A stretch of 20,519 nt of DNA from Tritrichomonas foetus (GCA_001839685.1 MLAK01001328.1:1-20519); one strand, 5' to 3'; shown: positions 1-7,525, counted from the stretch's first letter. The notes: generated from the sequence alone by a model not told the origin. A program made the numbers and translations.

Positions 1-246
1 ACCTTTCATATAGGAGGTTTATTATGCCACATTAAACATAGATTACACATCAAGAATAACAACATTCTATGAAAAGCTTGCTGAAACCTCAGAAACACGA
101 ACTATTTATTATTTATCGTCTCTTAATGAAATAAAGAAGTAATTAAATAGTTTAGTGTATCAATTTTTATAATGAAATCAAGATAACATATATTCTATTG
201 ATGAATTCGCAAAATTGCAAACGGACAATCAGTGTATTTAACTCTT

Positions 247-348
247 CCAAGTATGCTGAACATCAAATTTAAAATATCATTTTTTATGGATTCAATAACT
301 TGTGTTCTGAATTTTCAGGAAAGATGGTATACATATCAGCATACTTGG
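247..348. repeat. 13-bp inverted repeat with 76-nt spacer
   Basis: CCAAGTATGCTGA at 247-259 is matched by its exact reverse complement TCAGCATACTTGG at 336-348. Pairing does not extend cleanly on either side. It could be a stem of an RNA, a remnant of terminal inverted repeats, or a protein-binding pair. Confidence 0.6.
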
Positions 349-1094
349 TAAGATGTCTGGTATGTAATGCAGCATGTATTGCAGGACAAGATTCTTGCTG
401 TGCGATTTTCATTTTTTACCCAAATATTTTTTCGTCGTCTCTTTAGCATTTTCCAATTCGCAGTTGATTCACTCATGAGTTACTCATCTCATCAGCTCTC
501 GTCTAGAAGTGGCAGTTGACAATAATGATATACTTTTCAAATCACTCTTACCACGCTCCTGAAATGCAGTACATTCGAAAGAATTGCGTATGGGCTTGAA
601 ACGCCATGGCTACTTTGCAAAATTCGGCACATCTTATTGTTCCCCAAATGGTCTGATCGCTCTTTCATCCGTTGAATCTTTCTTCTTGGAATGTTAATTG
701 CATGCCTTGTGTAGAATAGTGGTAACTTATTTCATAAAGTCAAGAAGCATGCAACAAACAGATCGAATTCTTTTGATGTAGATTTGATGCTAAATATATT
801 TTTTTTAATTCACATGTCTGATTTCCAAAACTTTTTCAATGTCTATGAAAAAGTTCCTCCGTTCAAGTGATATTCACACAAAATACACATATAAATTCTG
901 AAGAATTGTATGCGACATAATGTTTTTCAAAAAAGACTTTCACTGGAAATAGAATTTGCATCTATCATACCTGTATTATAATAGAAAAAGTTTATAATAG
1001 AATTCAATAATCAAATTCACAAAAAGTGAAACCTGTAAAATTTTGTATTGCAAATGTCACTTTTCTTCGATAAGATTGGTCTGATATAACCTAC

Positions 1095-1103
1095 CAACTT
1101 TTT
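1095..1103 (+). promoter_or_regulatory. CAACTTTTT motif upstream of the ArfGAP gene
   Basis: CAACTTTTT lies 58 bp before the ATG at 1162. The same nonamer lies before the genes at 3902 (3807-3815) and 4871 (4829-4837). It matches none of the Trichomonas core elements I know: Inr, the Myb-like M3, or M5 (CCTTT). A promoter role is inferred from position only. Confidence 0.3.
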
Positions 1104-1161
1104 CAGTTAATTTCTAATCGTTTGGGGTTGCAAATATTTTTTTTAACTTGCGAAATTAAAG

Positions 1162-2595
1162 ATGTCATCAGCCCTTCAAAAGCAACATCAAAAGGTTCTT
1201 CGCACACTTATGCGAAGTCCAAGCAACAAGAAATGTGCCGATTGTGGCGAACAATGCGCCGTTAACGTCGATACTACCCACGGAATTTTTGTCTGCACAA
1301 ATTGCAGTGGTATCCATCGTGAATTCGGAGACAGAATCAAGAGCGTTTCAATGGCCACTTTCACACAGGACGAAATCGCACTCCTTCAAAAACAAACCAA
1401 TGAAGATTTTAATAAAATTTTCATGGCGAAATGGAAGCCTCAAGAAATGCAGCTTCCTCTTAACGCAGACGACCACAGACGTAGGTCTTTCCTCCAGGCC
1501 AAGTACCAAGAAAAGAGGTGGTATTCTAAACGTGCCCAGCAATCAGCCAACCAAATGCAAAACAACCAACCACCAATGCAACAACACGGCTTCCAACAAC
1601 AGCAACAGCCACAACAACAGCCAGCCTTCCAACAACAACAAGGATCAAATCCATTTACCCAACCAGCGCAACAGCAACCTCCACAGCAGCCGCAACATGA
1701 CGACCTCTTCGATTTAGGCATGCCATCCCAGCCACCACAGCAACAAGCGCCTCCACAAAATCAGGCCAATCCATTCATTTCAAATCAACCTCAGCAGCAA
1801 CAAAACCAGGGAGGTAACTGGTCACCTTTCAATCAGCCACAGCAGCAGCCACCACAGCAACAAAACCAAGTTGAAGATCTTTTTGACTTTGGCCTCGACC
1901 CAGCCGTTGAACAGAAGCAGCAGCAGCAACAACAGGCACGCTCCAATTTGAAGGACCTTGTCGGACTCATGGGCGACTCACAGCCACAGCAGCCAAGCTC
2001 GAACACGATGCGCCAGCAATTCGGCGGACCGCAGCCGGGAATGGGCGGCTTCGGCGGTGCCCCACAACCAGGAATGAACGCAGGAATGGGCGGCTTCGGT
2101 GGCGCTGGCGGTTTCGGAAACATGAACGCCGGAATGAACCCAGGCATGAATGCAGGCATGGGCGGCTTTGGTGGTCCAGCCGGTGGAATGGGCGGCTTCG
2201 GCGGAGCAACACAGCAGCAGATGGGAGGCTTTGGAGGCGGATTCGGTGGAGCAGGTGGCTTCGGCGCTTCTCCACAGAACCTTCCACCTCAGGCTCAGGC
2301 AGCAGCAAACGCAGCCTTCGCACGCCAGCAGAACCAGAGCGCATTCGGATACAATCAACCACCACAGCAACAACAAATGGGCGGTTTCGGTGGTCAAGGA
2401 GGCTTCGGAGGAGGCCAAGGCGGTTTCGGCGGTCAAGGTGGATTCGGCCAACCACCACAGCAGCAACAAATGGGTGGATTCGGCCAACAACCACAGCAGC
2501 AACAAATGGGCGGATTCGGACAACAACCACAACAGCAACAACAACAGCGCCCACAACAGAATAATACCAACTTTGACTTTGGCTTTGGCTTTTAA
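1162..2595 (+). CDS. Arf GTPase-activating protein with NPF/DLF motifs and a Q/G/M/F-rich tail
   Basis: This 477-residue protein should stimulate GTP hydrolysis by Arf-family GTPases on Golgi or endosomal membranes. The ArfGAP zinc finger is complete: C25-x2-C28-x16-C45-x2-C48, followed after four residues by R53, the position of the catalytic arginine finger. The domain ends near residue 125. The remainder is low complexity: a Gln/Pro-rich stretch (about 126-285), then MGGFG-type repeats separated by poly-Gln. Within it are two NPF tripeptides (163-165 and 203-205), which bind EH domains in other eukaryotes, two DLFD boxes (181-184 and 239-242) resembling clathrin/adaptor ligands, and a final FDFGFGF. 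This layout recalls the AGFG/HRB and SMAP groups of ArfGAPs. G+C content and codon choice are higher than in most neighbours, perhaps reflecting strong expression. The ATG is the first of the frame. The ArfGAP call is firm; the subgroup is inferred. Confidence 0.93.
   Translation: MSSALQKQHQKVLRTLMRSPSNKKCADCGEQCAVNVDTTHGIFVCTNCSGIHREFGDRIKSVSMATFTQDEIALLQKQTNEDFNKIFMAKWKPQEMQLPLNADDHRRRSFLQAKYQEKRWYSKRAQQSANQMQNNQPPMQQHGFQQQQQPQQQPAFQQQQGSNPFTQPAQQQPPQQPQHDDLFDLGMPSQPPQQQAPPQNQANPFISNQPQQQQNQGGNWSPFNQPQQQPPQQQNQVEDLFDFGLDPAVEQKQQQQQQARSNLKDLVGLMGDSQPQQPSSNTMRQQFGGPQPGMGGFGGAPQPGMNAGMGGFGGAGGFGNMNAGMNPGMNAGMGGFGGPAGGMGGFGGATQQQMGGFGGGFGGAGGFGASPQNLPPQAQAAANAAFARQQNQSAFGYNQPPQQQQMGGFGGQGGFGGGQGGFGGQGGFGQPPQQQQMGGFGQQPQQQQMGGFGQQPQQQQQQRPQQNNTNFDFGFGF
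2452..2559 (+). repeat. Tandem 36-bp coding repeats, PQQQQMGGFGQ unit
   Basis: The 3' end of the ArfGAP gene carries head-to-tail 36-bp units coding for a 12-residue block of the form QPQQQQMGGFGQ, two full and one partial, with a further related copy near 2360. Neighbouring units are nearly identical in DNA, so copy number may vary between strains. Confidence 0.75.
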
Positions 2596-2756
2596 TTCAT
2601 AAAGTTGCTGATGTATCATATCTTTTCCATCCTTTTTTCTCATTTTTTATTTTTCATTCCGTTTGTTTTCTTGTTTTATTTCCTTTGGAAGATTGGTGCA
2701 ACACTGGCTTTAATAATGAATAGTGAGAATTCTCCAATAACTTGTAATCATCAAAT

Positions 2757-2773
2757 ACTCTGATTATCAGAGT
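2757..2773. repeat. 17-bp perfect palindrome between convergent genes
   Basis: ACTCTGAT-T-ATCAGAGT is an 8+1+8 perfect inverted repeat. It sits in the 284-bp gap where the ArfGAP gene and the coiled-coil gene on the other strand end facing each other. It could act in 3'-end formation of either transcript or bind a dimeric protein. No function is shown. Confidence 0.6.
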
Positions 2774-2879
2774 CAGATACAACAAGCGATTTTAACAAAA
2801 GAGGAATTCTTTATTATATATATGTTAGAAAAGAATGATAGAATCTATTTATTACAAACAACTGCGAGCAATTTATAAA

Positions 2880-3596
2880 TTATGGTTTCTTAGGTATCTC
2901 TTTCTTGAATGAGTTGGTTAAAGATGCAGAAAAAGTGTTTAATAGGGCACTCGAACTCTTTCGGTTTTGGTAATGTTTTGAATTAGCTTGGGAGTTCAAA
3001 TGTCTTTGATTGGCACTTGTATGGTATCTACTTCTGATTTGACTCTGATAATAATTTTGATAGTCATCTTTTTGAACCTGTTCTTTTAAGATTTTGCACT
3101 CTTGTATAATTTGATGAATTTCATCAAACTCCCTCACCATCAGTTCTTTTAATCCATCAATTTCATTTGATATGTATGATATTTCATTTTCTAATAAAGT
3201 ATGATTTTGCAGAATACTCTGATTCACCATTGCAGTAACTTGAGTTGACACTCTTCGGAAAGTACTATCAACATATTGATTTTTTGCTTTTTCAGTCATT
3301 CGTTTCGTGCTTGCTTTCTGATCAAGTCTGTTTTTCAGATATGTAATAACTTCTAGAACAGCTTCTTCAGGATCAGAATTAATGGTTTCTTCGAATTTAT
3401 CCCAATTCATCTCTCTAGGTGTTGGTGGAATATCTACACTTACAAGTGACATTGTTGAAAGTGTATTTTTGCTATTTCCATTGAATCTTGATGTTAATGG
3501 AAGAATTTCTGTTGCTCTTGCTTCTATTTCATTTAGTTTTTTATTCATGACACTACTAAAGGCATCAATCTCGAGTTCTAATCCATAACTCATCAT
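2880..3596 (-). CDS. Coiled-coil protein of unknown function, possibly 5'-truncated
   Basis: I do not recognise this protein. From the first in-frame ATG (3596) it has 238 residues. It is rich in charged residues with heptad-like helix in the middle (around codons for ISNEIDGLKELMVREFDEI), then a Gln/Asn/Ser/Tyr-rich region and a basic Lys-rich end. The frame remains open upstream to 3713 without an ATG. Beyond a single TAA (3716-3714) it continues, in the same frame, to an ATG at 3779. The sequence on both sides of that TAA looks protein-coding (for example QRYWRVRNHKKKF before it and KYRNPLKVKINSLK after it). The original gene may therefore have started at 3779 and be broken by a nonsense change; otherwise translation starts at 3596 or 3593. 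It is divergent from the gene at 3902 and convergent with the ArfGAP gene. Confidence 0.65.
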   Translation of the reverse strand: MMSYGLELEIDAFSSVMNKKLNEIEARATEILPLTSRFNGNSKNTLSTMSLVSVDIPPTPREMNWDKFEETINSDPEEAVLEVITYLKNRLDQKASTKRMTEKAKNQYVDSTFRRVSTQVTAMVNQSILQNHTLLENEISYISNEIDGLKELMVREFDEIHQIIQECKILKEQVQKDDYQNYYQSQIRSRYHTSANQRHLNSQANSKHYQNRKSSSALLNTFSASLTNSFKKEIPKKP

Positions 3597-3806
3597 ATCA
3601 AAAATTTCACTTTCGAATGAAAAATCGTTATTCAGATATTTCTTTACAGTATTTTCAAAAAGTGGAATTATTTTCAATGAATTGATTTTCACTTTCAATG
3701 GATTTCGGTATTTTTAGAATTTCTTTTTATGATTTCTGACACGCCAATATCTTTGATCACTGTTGTATGTTGAAACCATGTTATATCACGTATGGAGAGA
3801 TATCAT

Positions 3807-3815
3807 CAACTTTTT
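3807..3815 (+). promoter_or_regulatory. CAACTTTTT motif in a divergent intergenic region
   Basis: The nonamer lies 86 bp before the ATG at 3902 and 28 bp from the possible upstream ATG (3779) of the divergent gene. It could serve either direction. The role is inferred only from recurrence. Confidence 0.28.
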
Positions 3816-3874
3816 GTCATGTAAAGAAGTAAACAGAAAATCATCAAAAAAATTCAATTATTTTTATGTACGTT

Positions 3875-3890
3875 AAGCAAAAACAATCAA
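3875..3890 (+). promoter_or_regulatory. 16-nt leader element shared with the IBD gene
   Basis: AAGCAAAAACAATCAA ends 11 nt before the ATG at 3902. An identical 16-mer at 13865-13880 ends 5 nt before the ATG of the initiator-binding-domain gene. The position fits a transcription start or 5' UTR element; TCA-type initiator sequences in Trichomonas lie this close to the ATG. Confidence 0.4.
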
Positions 3891-3901
3891 CTCAATCATA
3901 A

Positions 3902-4453
3902 ATGAAGCCTATCCATTGTGCCAGCCCAACTAACATATTAAATAAAACTCACAATCGAATAAGACGATCACTGACTCCAACCGGAAAGAATAAAGTGCAG
4001 TTTTCAAACGTGGCGTTCGAAGCGATCAATGATGAGATGAGGTCTTCATCATTTAACACAAGTGACGATTCTTCATTTAGTCAAACCGAACAAGATTGGA
4101 TGGATTTACAAAACAGAATGCAAATGAAAGAAAACGAATTTTCTGAAGATTTCGATAATATTGATTTCGAACAAATTGAAAAGGAAATAGGTGAAAAAGA
4201 TCAATGTCTGGAAATATTGAGGGAGAAAGCATTCGAAGCGCCCGAAAGATTTATTTGGGATCTCGCTTTTGCTGTCAAAAAACAAAAAGTGGCTGAAATC
4301 GGGCCAGATTCAACAGAATCAGTTAAAATTTCAAATTTATCATGCCAAAAAATATATGATGCTGCGGAAAAAGAAGAACCAGCGCCTCATATTTGGCTCG
4401 ATTGGATTAACTCCAAATATTCCAGCTGTATGCCTGAAAATAAGCAAATGTAA
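3902..4453 (+). CDS. Acidic protein of unknown function
   Basis: I do not recognise a family in this 183-residue protein. The N-terminus is basic (HNRIRRSLTPTGKNK, about residues 17-31). A Ser/Asp-rich acidic segment follows (about 45-65), then a charged, probably helical part with many Glu/Asp (about 65-110). It ends with aromatic-rich helices containing ERFIWDLAF and HIWLDWINSKYSS. No signal peptide or membrane segment is visible, so a cytosolic or nuclear protein is likely. The ATG is well placed, 11 nt after a 16-nt leader shared with another gene. The stop is TAAA, as in many trichomonad genes. Composition and codon use look genuinely coding compared with the AT-rich flanks. Confidence 0.75.
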   Translation: MKPIHCASPTNILNKTHNRIRRSLTPTGKNKVQFSNVAFEAINDEMRSSSFNTSDDSSFSQTEQDWMDLQNRMQMKENEFSEDFDNIDFEQIEKEIGEKDQCLEILREKAFEAPERFIWDLAFAVKKQKVAEIGPDSTESVKISNLSCQKIYDAAEKEEPAPHIWLDWINSKYSSCMPENKQM

Positions 4454-4870
4454 ATTTTATCTTTTTATTCACTCAAAAACAACAACATATATTCATCTTT
4501 CATATGAAATAACTTTTTTTTTTTTTAAAATATATTGCAATTTTATTATTTTTACATTATTTAATTAATTATTAAATATGGAAAACTTCCGTTCGGAAAT
4601 ACAAGAAGAAGCACCTTCTTCAAAGATGCAATCATGCGAAAATTCATCAAACAGATTTACTTATTAATTGAATCCAAATTCAAAAAGTTAAACTTTTTCT
4701 GGAATGGTATCAATACCAATTTTATGAAAAGTTGATCATCAAACACGTTATTTATTGGCTGAATGGATAACTTTTTGATTATTTGATATATATTGCCCAA
4801 ATATGAATTGTAAAAGCGGAAATAAAATCAACTTTTTCTTTATATATAATTTGGCACAAAATCGACAAAG
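4454..4870. other. Intergenic region with clustered AACTTTTT motifs
   Basis: This AT-rich gap separates two codirectional genes. It holds a perfect palindrome AAAAAGTT-A-AACTTTTT (4682-4698), further AACTTTTT copies at 4769-4776 and 4830-4837 in the direction of the downstream gene, and a T-run at 4513-4523. A 29-codon ATG frame at 4578-4667 has coding-like composition, but frames of that size are expected by chance. Confidence 0.5.
4829..4837 (+). promoter_or_regulatory. CAACTTTTT motif 33 bp before a start codon
   Basis: This is the copy nearest to a gene start, followed by CTTTATATATAA and then the ATG at 4871. Together with the palindrome at 4682-4698 and the copy at 4769, it makes this 5' flank the richest in the motif. 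The regulatory role is inferred. Confidence 0.32.
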
Positions 4871-5596
4871 ATGAATTTACGACGAATGAAGAAAGAAATC
4901 GAAAAACAAGTTCAAGAAATTTTCCCCAAACTTCCTTCAACAAAGATCTCTTCATATATGATGTCTCTCCCCTCACTCTCTGCAGTTGATGTGATCGAAC
5001 ATTTTTTGGACGTTACAGAGCCGACAGCGAATTCACTCGACACAAAACTTAGTCTCCTCCTTGCGCAGGCACGAACGATGCATAACAAAAAGAAAGAAGA
5101 GCGACGGAAAGAAAAAGCAATCATCAAAGAAAAAATCAAAAATTTGGATCAAAAAGTTGTAAAAATTCAACAAACTGTAGTCGGGTTTGAAATAGCCGAT
5201 AACAATCAAAAAGTTGCAACAAAAATTTTTCAAGCATTAGGGAAACTCAGAATCTCCAAAAAACGATCACGTTTTCAAGATGAAGATTATTTGAATAGAC
5301 TTGCATTCACTTATGCAGATGATCTAAAGAATGGATATATAACATTAGATGGAAATGATTGGGAATTTTGGATCCAAAGTCATCCTGATTATTTTGATGA
5401 CTTGATTGATGTAAAATTTTTTTGTGGATTCATTCCAGAATGTGCCAATCCTGTTGCATCAGTGATAAATTACGTTGAGCATGATCCTTCACTCAGGCAA
5501 ATAATTCTGTCATCTTCACGATTTTGTGGCGTTGGTGTTTCTCTCTCAAAAACTGGATCAATCTTTTTTTCGATGTTTTTGGCAAGCAGAAAATAG
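4871..5596 (+). CDS. Coiled-coil protein with a possible degenerate CAP-like C-terminus
   Basis: The 241-residue protein has a helical N-terminus, an Asp/Glu-Ser patch with SAVDVIEHFLD (about 38-48), and a strongly basic-acidic coiled coil (about 70-105). The C-terminal half, from about residue 140, has spacing reminiscent of the bacterial-type CAP (SCP/YkwD) fold: a helix like LNRLAFTYADDLKNGY early on, and near the end VEHDPSLRQIILSSS then FCGVGVSLSKTG, comparable to the family's W-S-P-G-H-R-x-x-I-L...GVGV block. The histidines normally conserved in CAP domains are not seen, and there is no signal peptide, so this would be an intracellular, degenerate version. The CAP comparison is my inference and weak; the gene itself is well supported by composition and start. 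It may instead be a trichomonad-specific family. Confidence 0.72.
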   Translation: MNLRRMKKEIEKQVQEIFPKLPSTKISSYMMSLPSLSAVDVIEHFLDVTEPTANSLDTKLSLLLAQARTMHNKKKEERRKEKAIIKEKIKNLDQKVVKIQQTVVGFEIADNNQKVATKIFQALGKLRISKKRSRFQDEDYLNRLAFTYADDLKNGYITLDGNDWEFWIQSHPDYFDDLIDVKFFCGFIPECANPVASVINYVEHDPSLRQIILSSSRFCGVGVSLSKTGSIFFSMFLASRK

Positions 5597-6148
5597 ATTT
5601 TCTTGTTTAGTTTTTCAGAAAAATATTATGAGCAACAAGGCATCTTTTTAATTAAAAAGGTCCACAAGCATAAAGCTCAACATGTGTTACCGTGAACACT
5701 TTTCGGTAATTTGACTTTTCAGTTGACCTTAGATGTTCACTGTAAAACCGGTCTCTCTTTAGAAACGAAAAATTCATATTTTCAAAGAAAATTAATTTAT
5801 CCATCATTATAAAGGAAACTCTGATTATGAGTGAATTTATCAAAATAGAAGAAGTTCTAACAGAAAGTGGTATAATTCCAAAAAGAAGCTTTCTTCCACC
5901 TGTGAAATCATGTTTGGTTTTCACAATGAATGTGAGTAGGTCGAAGTTCACCCAGCCATACCTCAAGTAAGGCATTCAAAACAGACAGATGATGGACAAT
6001 CTTATCAAATAGTCATTGATTCCAATATTTCACATCATGAGAATAAAAAGTCGCATTTCTCATATGTTTCTACAATTCACTTCTTTTTCTTCTTTTCTGG
6101 AAATCAAATAAAAATGAATAAAATAAATTTAGATTTCAGATTTAAATT
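5597..6148. other. Convergent intergenic region, possible gene remnant
   Basis: On the + strand three coding-like open runs follow one another in different frames: 5651-5809 (one internal TGA), 5746-5967 (with an ATG at 5827) and 5940 to about 6148. Peptides such as MSEFIKIEEVLTESGIIPKR and TDDGQSYQIVIDSN look like real protein. This would fit a gene of about 150 codons broken by two frameshifts. On the other strand an intact 107-codon frame (5652-5975) competes for the same bases. I cannot decide between remnant, reverse-strand gene and chance. Confidence 0.35.
5652..5975 (-). CDS. Uncertain 107-codon open frame
   Basis: An ATG at 5975 opens an uninterrupted frame to 5652. The product would be rich in Phe, Leu, Ile and basic residues, without a recognisable domain, signal peptide or clear membrane helix. 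Its composition resembles the antisense shadow of coding DNA. The opposite strand carries more protein-like but broken frames, so I think it less likely than not that this is a gene. At this base composition a frame of this length may occur by chance in a 20-kb window. Confidence 0.25.
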   Translation of the reverse strand: MPYLRYGWVNFDLLTFIVKTKHDFTGGRKLLFGIIPLSVRTSSILINSLIIRVSFIMMDKLIFFENMNFSFLKRDRFYSEHLRSTEKSNYRKVFTVTHVELYACGPF

Positions 6149-7465
6149 TTAAATTTTAAACAAAAATAAAACAAAACATAAATTACAAAAGATAAACCAT
6201 ATAGCAATACATAATCTGTAAAAAGGAGAATCGCCAAAAAATTGACCAATTCGAGTCACAATTCCATCAAATTTTTCAACATGTTGATACAAACTGTCAA
6301 CCAAAGGTGCAGGAATTAGAGTCACGAGTGGTTTTGTTCCACTTTTCTGTTTAATGGATTTATTTCCTTCGATTTTTGTTGTTAATTCTGCTTTTTTAAT
6401 CAATAATTGATCTATTTCGGTTTGTGCTTTTAATAAATTGATATTTTTTTCATTATTTAATGCATTAGAATCAATCTGGAAAAGAAGTCGTTCAATTTCT
6501 TTATCATTCATTTTCTTTTCATTATTTAATTGATTTTGATAAGTTTTTTCAATTTCTTCTATTTCTTTTTGATTTTTACTTCTAATTAGTTCAATTTCAT
6601 GTTTTGTTGTTTCATTATAGGTGCGTAATTTAAATAGCTCTGTTTGAATTTTTTCAAATGAATTATTGGCTTCTTTTATTTCAAAAGATGTTTCTACTTG
6701 AAGTTCATGAATTGATGCTTCAAGCGACGAAATCTTTTGTTGATCTTTTATAATAGTATCTTTCAAATTTGCTCTTTTCTTTTCATATTCTTCGAATTTC
6801 TTGAGTGATTCTGGTGATTCAATAGAATTCGTGAGAGAAAAAATTGCTTTTGAACGAGTTTCAATTAAATTATTTTCCAGGTGCTCAATTTTTTCATTTT
6901 TTTCAATGATTTCTTTTTCTATTTTTTCATTTTCCGATTTTATTTGAGAAAGTTCATTTACAAGTCGATCATTTTCATTTTTCAAATGACTAAGATCGCT
7001 TTTTAAATTATTCGTGATTTCTGTAAATTTTTGAGTATTGTTTTGGTCGAAAAAATCTTGCTGTTGGTTTTTAATTTCGACTTCAGCTTTTAATTTAATT
7101 AGTTCTCTTCTTAGTTTATGAAGATTTTCTTGTGTTGACTTATTTTGTGAGGCTTTTTGACAAACGAGATTTTCAAGTCTCGAATTTTCTTGAGAGGCTT
7201 CTTGGAGCTGCTCTTCCATTGTGATAATTCGGACCTGGTCCTGCTGTGATTGTATTCTGAGTTTTTCAAGTTCTTCTTGAGGATCTTCTTTTGTGGATTC
7301 ATCAAAATCACCGAAAGATACTTCATTTGGTGTTTCATGATGAATATTTACTGCTGCTGCTGTTTCTGCTGCTTTGCTGTCAATAGTTTCAAGAAAATTA
7401 GTAATTCTTCCAAAAAAGGAAGTCATACTACACAGCTTTTTGCACAATAAATCAAACAAACTCAT
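6149..7465 (-). CDS. Golgin-84-like tail-anchored coiled-coil protein
   Basis: The 438-residue protein is nearly all heptad-patterned coiled coil (about 60-390, Glu/Lys/Asn/Gln-rich) and ends in one hydrophobic helix (about 415-437) with only a short tail, the layout of tail-anchored golgins. A short N-terminal block, SFFGRITNFLETIDSKAAET (about residues 16-35), resembles the start of golgin-84/GOLGA5, which has a similar small-residue motif after a D. The segment just before the membrane helix (FDGIVTRIGQFFGDSPFYR) resembles the golgin-84/CASP pattern of an arginine-containing amphipathic stretch next to the anchor. A vesicle-tethering role at the Golgi is inferred. Another Met at residue 14 could be the true start. 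The stop codon is followed by A, giving TAAA. The gene shares a 60-bp divergent promoter region with the HAD gene at 7526. Confidence 0.82.
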   Translation of the reverse strand: MSLFDLLCKKLCSMTSFFGRITNFLETIDSKAAETAAAVNIHHETPNEVSFGDFDESTKEDPQEELEKLRIQSQQDQVRIITMEEQLQEASQENSRLENLVCQKASQNKSTQENLHKLRRELIKLKAEVEIKNQQQDFFDQNNTQKFTEITNNLKSDLSHLKNENDRLVNELSQIKSENEKIEKEIIEKNEKIEHLENNLIETRSKAIFSLTNSIESPESLKKFEEYEKKRANLKDTIIKDQQKISSLEASIHELQVETSFEIKEANNSFEKIQTELFKLRTYNETTKHEIELIRSKNQKEIEEIEKTYQNQLNNEKKMNDKEIERLLFQIDSNALNNEKNINLLKAQTEIDQLLIKKAELTTKIEGNKSIKQKSGTKPLVTLIPAPLVDSLYQHVEKFDGIVTRIGQFFGDSPFYRLCIAIWFIFCNLCFVLFLFKI

Positions 7466-7525
7466 TCAAAAATACATTAATGGTCAATTATTCGACTAAA
7501 TTAGCATTGAAAAAGTCACAAAAAA
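7466..7525. promoter_or_regulatory. 60-bp bidirectional promoter region
   Basis: Only 60 bases separate the start codons of the golgin-like gene (minus) and the HAD gene (plus), so promoters and 5' UTRs of both must lie here or inside the genes. Initiator-like TCA sequences are visible: TCAATTATTC near 7483, and TCACAAAA just before the ATG at 7526. On the minus strand GACTTTTTCAAT resembles the AACTTTTT motif seen at other genes. Confidence 0.55.

Larger units (their letters stand above)
1..1161. other. Gene-free 5' stretch of the window
   Basis: I see no convincing gene here. The stretch is AT-rich apart from a block around 470-700 that is richer in G+C and has short open runs on both strands broken by stops, so a decayed gene or element cannot be excluded. 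A 13-bp perfect inverted repeat lies at 247-259 and 336-348. The last 100 bases should hold the promoter of the ArfGAP gene that starts at 1162. Confidence 0.5.

Noticed and set aside
1235..2643. Several long frames on both strands overlapping the ArfGAP gene
   Set aside because: They are shadows of its Gln/Gly/Met repeats, with biased Cys, Leu or Ser runs and no domain; the ArfGAP zinc finger fixes the true frame.
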